A stretch of 7,988 bases of DNA, taken from positions 1-7,988 of the forward strand of contig JAJYLM010000092.1 in the NCBI GenBank assembly GCA_021787655.1. The letters run 5' to 3'. The DNA is from a bacterium (lineage in GTDB: Bacteria; JAMCPX01). The first letter of the stretch is position 1; the number at the start of each line of letters is the position of its first letter. This document shows, in pieces, positions 1 to 5,928 of this stretch. A model generated the notes under the pieces. The model worked only from the letters and a program-made list of their open reading frames with translations, did no database searches and was not told the origin of the DNA. Position numbers and translations under genes: made by a program.

Positions 1-84
1 TCGGTTGCTCGAGGCCGCCAGTAATGGCGGTCCCAGATAAATAGCCATACGCGACAGAATCCGGCTTATAGTTATCCTGATCAC
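1..84 (+). ncRNA. rnpB: RNase P RNA (M1 RNA), 3' end, truncated by window start
   Basis: This is the 3' part of the catalytic RNA of ribonuclease P, which removes 5' leaders from pre-tRNAs. The strongest evidence is the conserved 3' block at 51-69 (gcgacagaatccggcttat), which matches the family's ACAGAAxCCGGCUUA signature; E. coli rnpB has ACGACAGAACCCGGCTTAT there. Upstream, at 35-38, is the AGAT of the conserved segment before it. At 15-30 is a perfect 6-bp hairpin (ccgcca/tggcgg) closed by a GUAA tetraloop. It sits where P18 lies in bacterial type A RNase P RNA, and its GNRA loop fits the known L18 contact with P8. The last bases form the 3' strand of helix P1, whose 5' partner lies outside the window. 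I placed the mature 3' end near base 84 by analogy with the roughly 15 nucleotides that follow GGCTTAT in E. coli, so it is approximate. A c-di-GMP riboswitch was considered and does not fit. Confidence 0.9.
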
Positions 85-120
85 TTTTCTGGATCAGGCC
101 GGCGCCAGGCCGGTCAGGAT
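74..120. terminator. Inverted-repeat cluster between convergent rnpB and the PilZ gene; possible bidirectional terminator
   Basis: Three inverted repeats crowd this stretch. Bases 76-82 (cctgatc) pair with 92-98 (gatcagg), 7 bp with a 9-base loop. Bases 99-103 (ccggc) pair with 109-113 (gccgg), 5 bp with a 5-base loop. Bases 74-82 can instead pair with 112-120 over 9 bp including one G-U, which excludes the first hairpin. The position between two converging transcripts suits transcription termination, but neither strand has a T-run after a stem, so it is not a standard intrinsic terminator. Part of the left arm is probably also the 3' strand of RNase P helix P1. The - strand gene's stop codon (114-116) lies inside the right arm. 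Confidence 0.35.
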
Positions 121-482
121 TCGACGTTATGCGTTTCTATATACGTGTGAAGTTTGTCCCTGTAGCCGGTTTCCAGGTCCTGAAATTGTATACCTATAAT
201 GACATTGGAAGAGGCTTTTTCCAGGGTATCTTTTGTCCGCGACCAGACGACCTTGCCGTTTAAAATGAGCGGTTCTTTTTCGTTGGGAAGGTGGATGAAC
301 AGTTCGACGATCGTACCTTCCCGGATGACAGTCGGTGTTTCTACCCCAATGCCTCCGATACTTACATCACGCGTGAAGTCAGAAAAGAAGATCCCGTTGC
401 TTTTACCATTTACCCTGAGTCGTGCTTTAACCCGTTTGTTTTTCCTATTTTCAGTATAGGTAGGCATCTTATTATCTTGCAT
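114..482 (-). CDS. PilZ domain protein, probable c-di-GMP receptor
   Basis: A small stand-alone PilZ protein, expected to bind cyclic di-GMP in the cytoplasm and act on a partner protein. Counted from the ATG at 482 it has 122 residues, nearly all PilZ domain. Both halves of the ligand signature are present: RxxxR (R17 and R21, in KRVKAR) and (D/N)xSxxG (D39, S41, G44, in DVSIGG). The expected beta-barrel strands follow, including LNGKVVWSR and IIGIQF. No second domain, signal peptide or membrane segment is visible. The start is uncertain. The open frame extends to a TTG at 548 (144 residues), and another ATG lies at 467 (117 residues). None of these has a Shine-Dalgarno sequence; the extra residues from the TTG start are not PilZ-like, so I prefer an ATG. 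The gene converges on rnpB and diverges from the cNMP/HD-GYP pair, whose second gene degrades the same nucleotide. Its true target is unknown. Confidence 0.9.
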   Translation of the reverse strand: MQDNKMPTYTENRKNKRVKARLRVNGKSNGIFFSDFTRDVSIGGIGVETPTVIREGTIVELFIHLPNEKEPLILNGKVVWSRTKDTLEKASSNVIIGIQFQDLETGYRDKLHTYIETHNVES

Positions 483-565
483 ACAATATTTTGGGAACGT
501 CTGCAAGGAATATTTTGTCAACGAGGAGTTTTCAGCGGAAACCGGCAAAGGACATGTTTTTCAGG

Positions 566-592
566 TTGCATTTTTTCTTCGCAGGATATAGT
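566..592 (+). promoter_or_regulatory. Weak sigma70-type promoter candidate for the TPR-cNMP / HD-GYP pair
   Basis: TATAGT at 587-592 matches the -10 consensus at five of six positions. With a 15-base spacer, TTGCAT at 566-571 matches the -35 consensus only at TTG. A start of transcription would fall near base 599, leaving a leader of about 20 bases before the ATG at 619. It is the best candidate in the divergent intergenic region but is supported by pattern matching alone. Confidence 0.35.
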
Positions 593-618
593 CTGAAAAT
601 ACACGGGAGAACATACGC

Positions 619-1776
619 ATGCTGGATAAGAACAAGATACGCAAGGATGCAGAACAGTATCTTATAGACGGCAGCTATGACAAGGCGACAAATGAACTCG
701 AAAAACTGTCTGTCATAGATACGAACGACCCCTGGGTCTGGAATTCTTTAGGCGAATGCTACGCAAACACACAGGATGATCGGAGGGCTGTCAAAAACTT
801 TATGATGGCCTACCGGAAATTTCAGCGTCAGCAGGACATACAGTCAGCCCTGTCTGCACTCGAAAGGGTCGTGCAGATCGATCCGTCAAACAAAGAGGCG
901 GAGGAAGAAAAGGGCAACCTCCTGAAGCGGCTGTCGAAAGAAGGGATGAAACCGGTCAGGGAAGACGCAAAAAAAATTCCGATCTTTTCCGAGATTGAAG
1001 AAGGTGAGCTCAACGACATTATCAGGATTGCAAAAGACGAAACATTTCAGGATCAGGCACTCATCATCCGGGAGGGGGACAAAGGTGATTCCATTTATTT
1101 CATTATTTCGGGCATCGTTACCGTCTCCAAGAAGGACAAGGACGGAAAGAATATCATGCTTGATACCCTTTCAGACGGCGATTTTTTCGGCGAGTTCGGG
1201 TTCTTTACCGGTGGAAAACGGCAGGCAACCGTCCAGGCATCCGGTACGGTTGAACTGTATGAATTGAAAAAACAGGAGATGGAGGAAGTCGCCCGGAAAC
1301 ATCCGAACATTTCACGGGTACTGGTCGATTTCTACAAGAAGAGGGTCCTCGACGATATCATTGCCATGACACCGGTATTCAGCGGACTGACGTATGACGA
1401 GCGTTCGGATCTTATCAGCCGGTTTGAGCTGTTGGTTGTTCCGGCAGGCACTGCGGTCGTCCGGGAGGGAGAGACCGGTGATGCCCTCTACGTGGTGAAG
1501 GACGGGACGCTCCTGGTCAGCACGGTCGGTCCGGGCGGCACGGAGGTCGTCCTTGCGCAACTCGGCGAAGGGGACATATTCGGCGAGGTCGCATTGATCA
1601 CAGGGAAAGAACGGACAGCGACGGTGGCAACGATCAAGCAGAGCAGGCTCATGAAGCTGAAGAAAGACGACTTTCTTGATATCGTACAAAAGTATGAGTC
1701 CGTCAGAACCATGGTCCTGAAGGTCGTGAACGAACGTGCTGAAGATACGATTCAGCATTTGTTCGGAAAAGCATGA
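619..1776 (+). CDS. TPR protein with two tandem cyclic-nucleotide-binding (CAP_ED/CRP-like) domains
   Basis: A 385-residue cytoplasmic sensor-type protein. Residues 1 to about 105 are TPR-like helical repeats, including the DPWVWNSLGECYAN and ALERVVQIDPSN segments typical of TPR units, and probably bind a partner. Residues about 119-240 and 250-375 are two cNMP-binding beta-barrels. Each keeps a full phosphate-binding cassette: G191-E192 with R201-Q-A-T204, and G322-E323 with R332-T-A-T335, the Glu and Arg that hold ribose and phosphate in CRP and PKA regulatory subunits. There is no helix-turn-helix after either barrel and no kinase, cyclase or transport domain, so it is probably a ligand-controlled adaptor, not a transcription factor. 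The ATG at 619 has GGGAGA at 605-610, 8 bases upstream. Its stop overlaps the next gene's start by 4 bases (ATGA), so translational coupling and a shared pathway with the HD-GYP protein are likely. The ligand (cAMP, cGMP or other) cannot be read from sequence. Confidence 0.92.
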   Translation: MLDKNKIRKDAEQYLIDGSYDKATNELEKLSVIDTNDPWVWNSLGECYANTQDDRRAVKNFMMAYRKFQRQQDIQSALSALERVVQIDPSNKEAEEEKGNLLKRLSKEGMKPVREDAKKIPIFSEIEEGELNDIIRIAKDETFQDQALIIREGDKGDSIYFIISGIVTVSKKDKDGKNIMLDTLSDGDFFGEFGFFTGGKRQATVQASGTVELYELKKQEMEEVARKHPNISRVLVDFYKKRVLDDIIAMTPVFSGLTYDERSDLISRFELLVVPAGTAVVREGETGDALYVVKDGTLLVSTVGPGGTEVVLAQLGEGDIFGEVALITGKERTATVATIKQSRLMKLKKDDFLDIVQKYESVRTMVLKVVNERAEDTIQHLFGKA

Positions 1777-3407
1777 AGGGAGGGTCTGTGCGGGGAAAAA
1801 CTGCAGTGTCCGCTCAACAAAAGAACAGTTTTATAAACAAATTGATCGGCGTCTATGAACTGCTTCCCCGGCAGGGTACGGATGCCGGCGCCATGACCGG
1901 TATTTACAACGAGCTCCTCGGCCTCCTCATCAGGGAGCTGTCGTGCAAGGCAGGCAGCCTGTTCATTATCGACAGCGAAGACGGTTCCCCGGTCTTCATA
2001 GCCGTGAAGGGCGGTGACGAGAGCCTGCTCGGGAAAAAGCTCGAACAGGGGAAAGGCATTGTCGGCAGGGTAGCGTCGACCGGGAAAATCTATCTTTCAA
2101 AAGATGCTGCGAAAGACCCGTCGTGGATGGGGGAGGTCAGCTCGGGCAAGAAATTTTCGACGAGCGATATCCTTGCGTGTCCCATACACTACGGCGGCCA
2201 GATTATCGGCGTTGTCGAGGTCCTGAATAAAAAACACGGCATGTTCGGAAGACAGGACGTTCAGGCATTGTCAAGATTGTCGCGGCACATCGCCGTCTTC
2301 ATGAAACATCTGATCGATGCATCGGAGCAGGCGAAGTTTATCGGTATGCAGTCCCGTCTGTACGCACTATCGAAGATGCTCAATTCGAATCTTGACACGG
2401 GGTCGGTTGTCCGGGGTGCCATGGAGGCGATTGTAGCACTGGTCAATGCCGAGGTAGGATCGCTCCTGCGTGTTGATAAGGATAAACAGGAACTTTTTTT
2501 TGAGGTGGCGCTGGGAGACAGCGAGAAGACCCTCAAAGAGATCCGTCTGAAATTCGGACAGGGTATTGCGGGCTGGGTGGCCCAGAACAAGCATCCCATT
2601 GTTGTCAATGACACGGCAAAGGATGAACGGTTTTATAAAAAGGCCGATGAGAAAACCGGGTTTGTCACGCGCACGGTTCTCTGTGTTCCGGTGATGTCCG
2701 GTAACGAGGTCGTGGGGGTTCTGCAGGCGATCAACAAGAAAGAAGGGATTTTTACAAACTATGATCTCAGGCTCATCACGTCGCTTGCAGACCAGGTTGC
2801 CATAGCACTCGAGAATGCAGCGCTCCATGAAGAGCTGAAGCGGACGTTCATCGAAGTTGTCGAATCCCTCGCAGAAGCGATAGAGAAACGGGACCCCTAT
2901 ACCGGGGGACATACGAAGCGGGTGGTCCGTTACTCCCTGATGATCGCCGATGAAGTAAAACTCGATAACGAGGAGAAAGACCGGTTAAAGATGGCTGCTC
3001 TTCTTCACGATGTGGGAAAGATCGGGATAGATGACAGCGTTCTGCGGAAACCGGCAAAGCTCGACGATACGGAGTTTGAAAAGATGAAGGCGCACCCTGC
3101 CATCGGTGCCGACATACTCGGCAAGATACCGCAGATAAAAAATATCATCCCCGGCATCCTGTACCACCACGAGTGGTTCAACGGCAGAGGCTATCCCGAC
3201 GGGCTTTCTGGGGATTCGCTGCCGAAGATTGCACGGATCATTTCCATTGCAGACACCTATGACGCCATGACGACCGACAGGCCGTACCGCAAGGGCCTGA
3301 CCCACGATTTTGCACTCGCCGAATTGAAAAAGTTTTCCGGCATTCAATTCGATCCGCAGTTTGTTGAAGCGTTTATCCACGCCTTCCAGCGGCAGCAGCC
3401 GGCGTAA
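1773..3407 (+). CDS. GAF-GAF-HD-GYP protein, probable c-di-GMP phosphodiesterase
   Basis: A 544-residue cytoplasmic signalling enzyme without membrane segments. GAF1 spans about residues 40-180 and GAF2 about 205-350, followed by an HD-GYP domain at about 355-540. HD-GYP enzymes hydrolyse cyclic di-GMP to pGpG or GMP. The metal-binding and signature residues are all visible: H380 in YTGGH, H412-D413 with K416 in HDVGKIGI, H441 in HPAIG, H465-H466-E467, G473-Y474-P475, and D494 in ADTYDAMT followed by RPYR, so it should be active. Both GAF domains end in an NK-x4-F-x3-D element (N152/K153/F158/D162 and N321/K322/F327/D331), close to the NKFDE motif of cyclic-nucleotide-binding GAF domains. The ATG at 1773 overlaps the stop of the upstream cNMP-binding gene by 4 bases. 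A GTG at 1788 has a better ribosome site and would remove only five residues. The input signal is not known; the upstream gene suggests a nucleotide or a protein contact. Confidence 0.94.
   Translation: MKGGSVRGKTAVSAQQKNSFINKLIGVYELLPRQGTDAGAMTGIYNELLGLLIRELSCKAGSLFIIDSEDGSPVFIAVKGGDESLLGKKLEQGKGIVGRVASTGKIYLSKDAAKDPSWMGEVSSGKKFSTSDILACPIHYGGQIIGVVEVLNKKHGMFGRQDVQALSRLSRHIAVFMKHLIDASEQAKFIGMQSRLYALSKMLNSNLDTGSVVRGAMEAIVALVNAEVGSLLRVDKDKQELFFEVALGDSEKTLKEIRLKFGQGIAGWVAQNKHPIVVNDTAKDERFYKKADEKTGFVTRTVLCVPVMSGNEVVGVLQAINKKEGIFTNYDLRLITSLADQVAIALENAALHEELKRTFIEVVESLAEAIEKRDPYTGGHTKRVVRYSLMIADEVKLDNEEKDRLKMAALLHDVGKIGIDDSVLRKPAKLDDTEFEKMKAHPAIGADILGKIPQIKNIIPGILYHHEWFNGRGYPDGLSGDSLPKIARIISIADTYDAMTTDRPYRKGLTHDFALAELKKFSGIQFDPQFVEAFIHAFQRQQPA
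1779..1783 (+). promoter_or_regulatory. Shine-Dalgarno sequence inside the HD-GYP 5' end, favouring a GTG start at 1788
   Basis: GGAGG lies 4 bases before GTG 1788, whereas the overlapping ATG at 1773 has only a weak GGAAAA before it. Either the ATG is used through coupling to the upstream stop codon, or the GTG is the main start and the two genes are separated by 11 bases. Confidence 0.4.
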
Positions 3408-3429
3408 CCGCACAACCGCTGCGTTTTTT
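3387..3429 (+). terminator. Weak intrinsic-terminator-like element after the HD-GYP gene
   Basis: Six T residues (3424-3429) directly follow a 4-bp stem, cgca (3409-3412) with tgcg (3420-3423) and a 7-base loop. Alternatively, cagcgg (3387-3392) pairs with ccgctg (3416-3421) around a 23-base loop, beginning inside the coding region. Both stems are marginal. A promoter starts about 50 bases downstream, which fits a transcription unit boundary here. Confidence 0.35.
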
Positions 3430-3478
3430 CCGGCTGGCCGTGCCGCGTCCGCAGGCAGTACCGTTCGTCTACCCTTCA

Positions 3479-3506
3479 TTGACATGCAGCACAGATGTAG
3501 TATCTT
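3479..3506 (+). promoter_or_regulatory. Sigma70-type promoter for the DUF4912 / branching enzyme pair
   Basis: A perfect -35 hexamer, TTGACA at 3479-3484, is followed after 16 bases by TATCTT at 3501-3506, four of six matches to the -10 consensus. The usual distance puts the transcription start at about 3512-3514, which is the ATG of the next gene at 3513. That gene has no Shine-Dalgarno sequence, so the mRNA may be leaderless. Confidence 0.6.
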
Positions 3507-3512
3507 ATTTTT

Positions 3513-4187
3513 ATGAAGAGCAAAGACCTGAAAGCGGTGCCCATCATAGAGCTGAGGAAGCTTGCCAAGCAGATGAAGGTGAGCCTGAAGAGGACCATGA
3601 CAAAAACACAGCTCATCAAGGCCATAGTACTTTCCACCAGATCCAGGGCAATATCTGCAACACTCAAGGGGAAAAAACGGGCAAGGACCGTGCCGCAGCC
3701 TCCCCAATCGCGCGGTATGCTGCATCACGTGCGGACACCGCTCTCCGAAGAAGAAGCACTGCCGGTATATACCGGAATATCCAAGCTTACGATATTACCG
3801 AGGGATCCCTGGTGGGTGTTCGTCTACTGGGAGATCGACAGGGCGCTGAGTGCGGGCAGATCGCTGGTACTGCGGGTGTACCGGCAGAACGACCGGCTGT
3901 ATGCAAGCATCAGTGTCGGTGATGCCAATAACTGGTATATCAACCTTCCGGAACCCGGAGACTCGGTCAGGAGCGAGATCGGATACCTCAGACCGGGCGG
4001 TGAGTTTCACGTCCTTGCGGTTTCGAATACCGTCAAAACGCCGCGGGCATGGCCGTCAAACGTCGGTTTCACCGGGGTTTCCGTCAATCCCGGAGGCAGT
4101 GAGAGCGGTCCTTTTTTGGATGCCTCTGCTGCGTATGAGAACATAACGCCTTCCGTCAGGGAAAATATTACATCCCGAAAACGATGA
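3513..4187 (+). CDS. DUF4912 protein with N-terminal SAP/Rho-N-like domain
   Basis: A 224-residue soluble protein. Residues 1 to about 43 resemble the short helical SAP or Rho N-terminal fold (DLKAVPIIELRKLAKQMKV, then TKTQLIKAI), which usually binds nucleic acid. A basic, proline-containing linker (about 44-85) leads to a DUF4912 domain at about 88-182, recognised by LPRDPWWVFVYWEI (95-108), the NNWYINLP strand (139-146) and the closing FHVLAVSN plus TPRAWPS segments. DUF4912 has no established function. Its tryptophan-rich beta pattern and its link to alpha-glucan genes suggest a carbohydrate-related or accessory role, which is inference. The last 40 residues look unstructured. The ATG at 3513 is chosen because the domain begins at once and the upstream codons are not similar. 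It lacks a ribosome site and sits at the predicted transcription start. The stop overlaps the branching enzyme start by 4 bases, so the two proteins probably serve one process. Confidence 0.85.
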   Translation: MKSKDLKAVPIIELRKLAKQMKVSLKRTMTKTQLIKAIVLSTRSRAISATLKGKKRARTVPQPPQSRGMLHHVRTPLSEEEALPVYTGISKLTILPRDPWWVFVYWEIDRALSAGRSLVLRVYRQNDRLYASISVGDANNWYINLPEPGDSVRSEIGYLRPGGEFHVLAVSNTVKTPRAWPSNVGFTGVSVNPGGSESGPFLDASAAYENITPSVRENITSRKR

Positions 4188-5755
4188 CCGGATATCTCGC
4201 CATCGTACTCCATTCGCATCTTCCCTACGTCAGACACCCTGAATATAACGACTTTCTCGAAGAGGACTGGCTGTACGAGGCCATTACTGAAACCTATCTC
4301 CCGCTGCTCGATGTATTCGACAGGCTGACCGGAGACGGGATCGGTTTCCATATAACCCTGAGCCTGACGCCAACGCTGCTCGAGATGCTCAATGACGGAT
4401 TCCTGATGAAGCGCTATAAACGGTATCTTTCAAATCTCATCGAGCTGAGTGAAAAGGAACTGAACCGGACGAAAAGTGATCCCTCGATTTATCCCCTTGC
4501 ACAGATGTACCATGACCGTTTTGTCCATTACCTGGACATGTTTGAACAAAAATACCATGAACATATCACGTCGGGGTTTACGGCATTTATGGAGACAGGT
4601 TCGGTCGAACTCGTTACGTCGGCTGCGACACATGCGTATCTGCCGCTGATCCTGAACGAGGCCTGGCAGGATATCCAGGTGCATATCGGGGCAGATACCT
4701 TTCATCATCATCTCGGCGTTCATCCGGGCGGGCTCTGGCTGCCCGAGAATGCATACCGGGAGGGTCTCGATTCAATCTTAAACAGGCACGGGATCCGGTA
4801 TACCTTTCTTGATGCACACGGCATACTCAATGCGTCTGTCAGGCCGCGCTACGGTGTTTATGCTCCGCTGCGGTCAGAAGCAGGCGTTCATTTTTTTGGC
4901 AGGGATATCCAGTCTGCAAAACAGGTCTGGAGTGCGCAGGAAGGATATCCGGGTGATTATGATTACCGGGAATTTTACCGGGACGTCGGATACGACCTTG
5001 ATTTTGAGTACGTCAAACCCTATTTGCACAGCGATGGATCGCGCTCGAACCTCGGCATTAAGTATTACCGGATCACCGGGAAAACGGATCAAAAACAGCC
5101 GTACGTACCCGGGAGGGCCATGGACAAGGTGAGAACACATGCGGGCAACTTTATTTTTAACCGGGGCAAGCATATCGAATACCTTGCTGGCATCATGGAC
5201 AGAAAGCCGCTCCTCATTGCCACCTACGATGCAGAGCTGTTCGGCCACTGGTGGTTCGAAGGTCCCGATTTTCTCGAACAGGTATTCCGGAGGCTGCACG
5301 AGATCGACGGTCCGGTCAAAACGACGACACCCTTGCTCTATCTTCGGGAATACCCGGACAATCAGGTCGCACAACCGTCACAGTCAAGCTGGGGAGACAA
5401 AGGATATCATGAGGTATGGCTCAACGGTACGAATGATTGGATTTACCGGCACCTGCATATAGCACAGGACAGGATGAGTGACCTTATGCGCACGCCGTCA
5501 CCATCGTTCAAACAAGAGAGGGCGATCAACCAGGCACTGCGGGAGCTTTTGCTCGCACAGTCGAGCGACTGGCCGTTCATCATGAATTCCGGCACCATGG
5601 TAGAATACGCGAAGAAGCGTTTTATCGGCCACATTGCGCGGTTTACGAAGCTGTACGAACAGATTAAGGGAAACAGGATCGAACACCGGCTGCTCGACGA
5701 ACTTGAATCCAGGGACAATGCCTTTTCATGGATAGAGTATACGCGGTATTGTTAG
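4184..5755 (+). CDS. GH57 family 1,4-alpha-glucan branching enzyme (DUF1957-type)
   Basis: A 523-residue cytoplasmic enzyme that cuts alpha-1,4-glucan chains and rejoins them through alpha-1,6 bonds during glycogen synthesis. Its length is close to characterised GH57 branching enzymes of about 520-560 residues. The N-terminal LAIVLHSHLPYVRHPE motif carries the family's HxH (H10, H12). By position, the nucleophile is E188 in GLWLPENAY and the acid/base is D349 in ATYDAELFGHWW. The FGRDIQSAKQVWS (238-250) segment and a helical C-terminal region (about 430-520) are also typical. No signal peptide is present. The ATG at 4184 overlaps the DUF4912 stop as ATGA and has no strong ribosome site, so translation probably depends on coupling. 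The other glycogen genes (synthase, phosphorylase, pyrophosphorylase) are not in this window. It is not a GH13 GlgB, so I leave the symbol empty. A sister GH57 activity such as amylase or 4-alpha-glucanotransferase is possible but less likely. Confidence 0.93.
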   Translation: MTGYLAIVLHSHLPYVRHPEYNDFLEEDWLYEAITETYLPLLDVFDRLTGDGIGFHITLSLTPTLLEMLNDGFLMKRYKRYLSNLIELSEKELNRTKSDPSIYPLAQMYHDRFVHYLDMFEQKYHEHITSGFTAFMETGSVELVTSAATHAYLPLILNEAWQDIQVHIGADTFHHHLGVHPGGLWLPENAYREGLDSILNRHGIRYTFLDAHGILNASVRPRYGVYAPLRSEAGVHFFGRDIQSAKQVWSAQEGYPGDYDYREFYRDVGYDLDFEYVKPYLHSDGSRSNLGIKYYRITGKTDQKQPYVPGRAMDKVRTHAGNFIFNRGKHIEYLAGIMDRKPLLIATYDAELFGHWWFEGPDFLEQVFRRLHEIDGPVKTTTPLLYLREYPDNQVAQPSQSSWGDKGYHEVWLNGTNDWIYRHLHIAQDRMSDLMRTPSPSFKQERAINQALRELLLAQSSDWPFIMNSGTMVEYAKKRFIGHIARFTKLYEQIKGNRIEHRLLDELESRDNAFSWIEYTRYC

Positions 5756-5821
5756 CACTCCGCCACAGCTTCTGCAGCAACCATAAAGCGAACAGGTCAG
5801 AAACAAGAATAAACAAAGTGC

Positions 5822-5858
5822 TTGACCCAATTTAAAACAATTATAAAAATAATTTTAT
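5822..5858 (+). promoter_or_regulatory. AT-rich promoter/operator candidate upstream of cydAB
   Basis: TTGACC at 5822-5827 is a good -35 candidate, but the best -10 match, TATAAA at 5842-5847, lies only 14 bases away, and AATAAT at 5848-5853 lies 20 bases away, so the exact promoter is unclear. Overlapping both is a perfect dyad AATTAT-AAAA-ATAATT (5839-5854) and a second one, ATAAAA-ATAA-TTTTAT (5843-5858). Such symmetry at the -10 region could be a repressor or activator site responding to oxygen or redox. I see no convincing FNR or Rex consensus. The leader to the ATG at 5929 would be about 70 bases. Confidence 0.45.
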
Positions 5859-5928
5859 GATCGCCACAGAATAACTTCGTCATCCGGTTTAGTTTTTAGC
5901 AGATGGAAAAGAAAGGAGAAGTTCGGTT

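Noticed and set aside
1..113. c-di-GMP riboswitch near the PilZ gene
   Set aside because: The structured segment matches the RNase P RNA 3' signature and lies downstream of the PilZ gene on the opposite strand.
516..521. Perfect TTGACA on the - strand as a promoter for the PilZ gene
   Set aside because: No acceptable -10 hexamer lies 15-19 bases downstream; the nearest TATTGT is 27 bases away.
2985..3728. Long - strand open frame of 247 codons opposite the HD-GYP 3' end and the DUF4912 5' end
   Set aside because: It is antisense to two well-recognised genes, its translation shows no familiar domain, and it crosses a transcription unit boundary; it is a reading-frame shadow.
3440..3922. + strand open frame of 160 codons overlapping the DUF4912 gene in another frame
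   Set aside because: The DUF4912 frame encodes recognisable domains; this one gives low-complexity, Ala/Arg/Gln-rich sequence without motifs.
5756..5821. Small palindromic stretch (cagcttctgcagc) after the branching enzyme as a terminator
   Set aside because: The stem is too short and there is no T-run after it. No gene-like frame is present here either.
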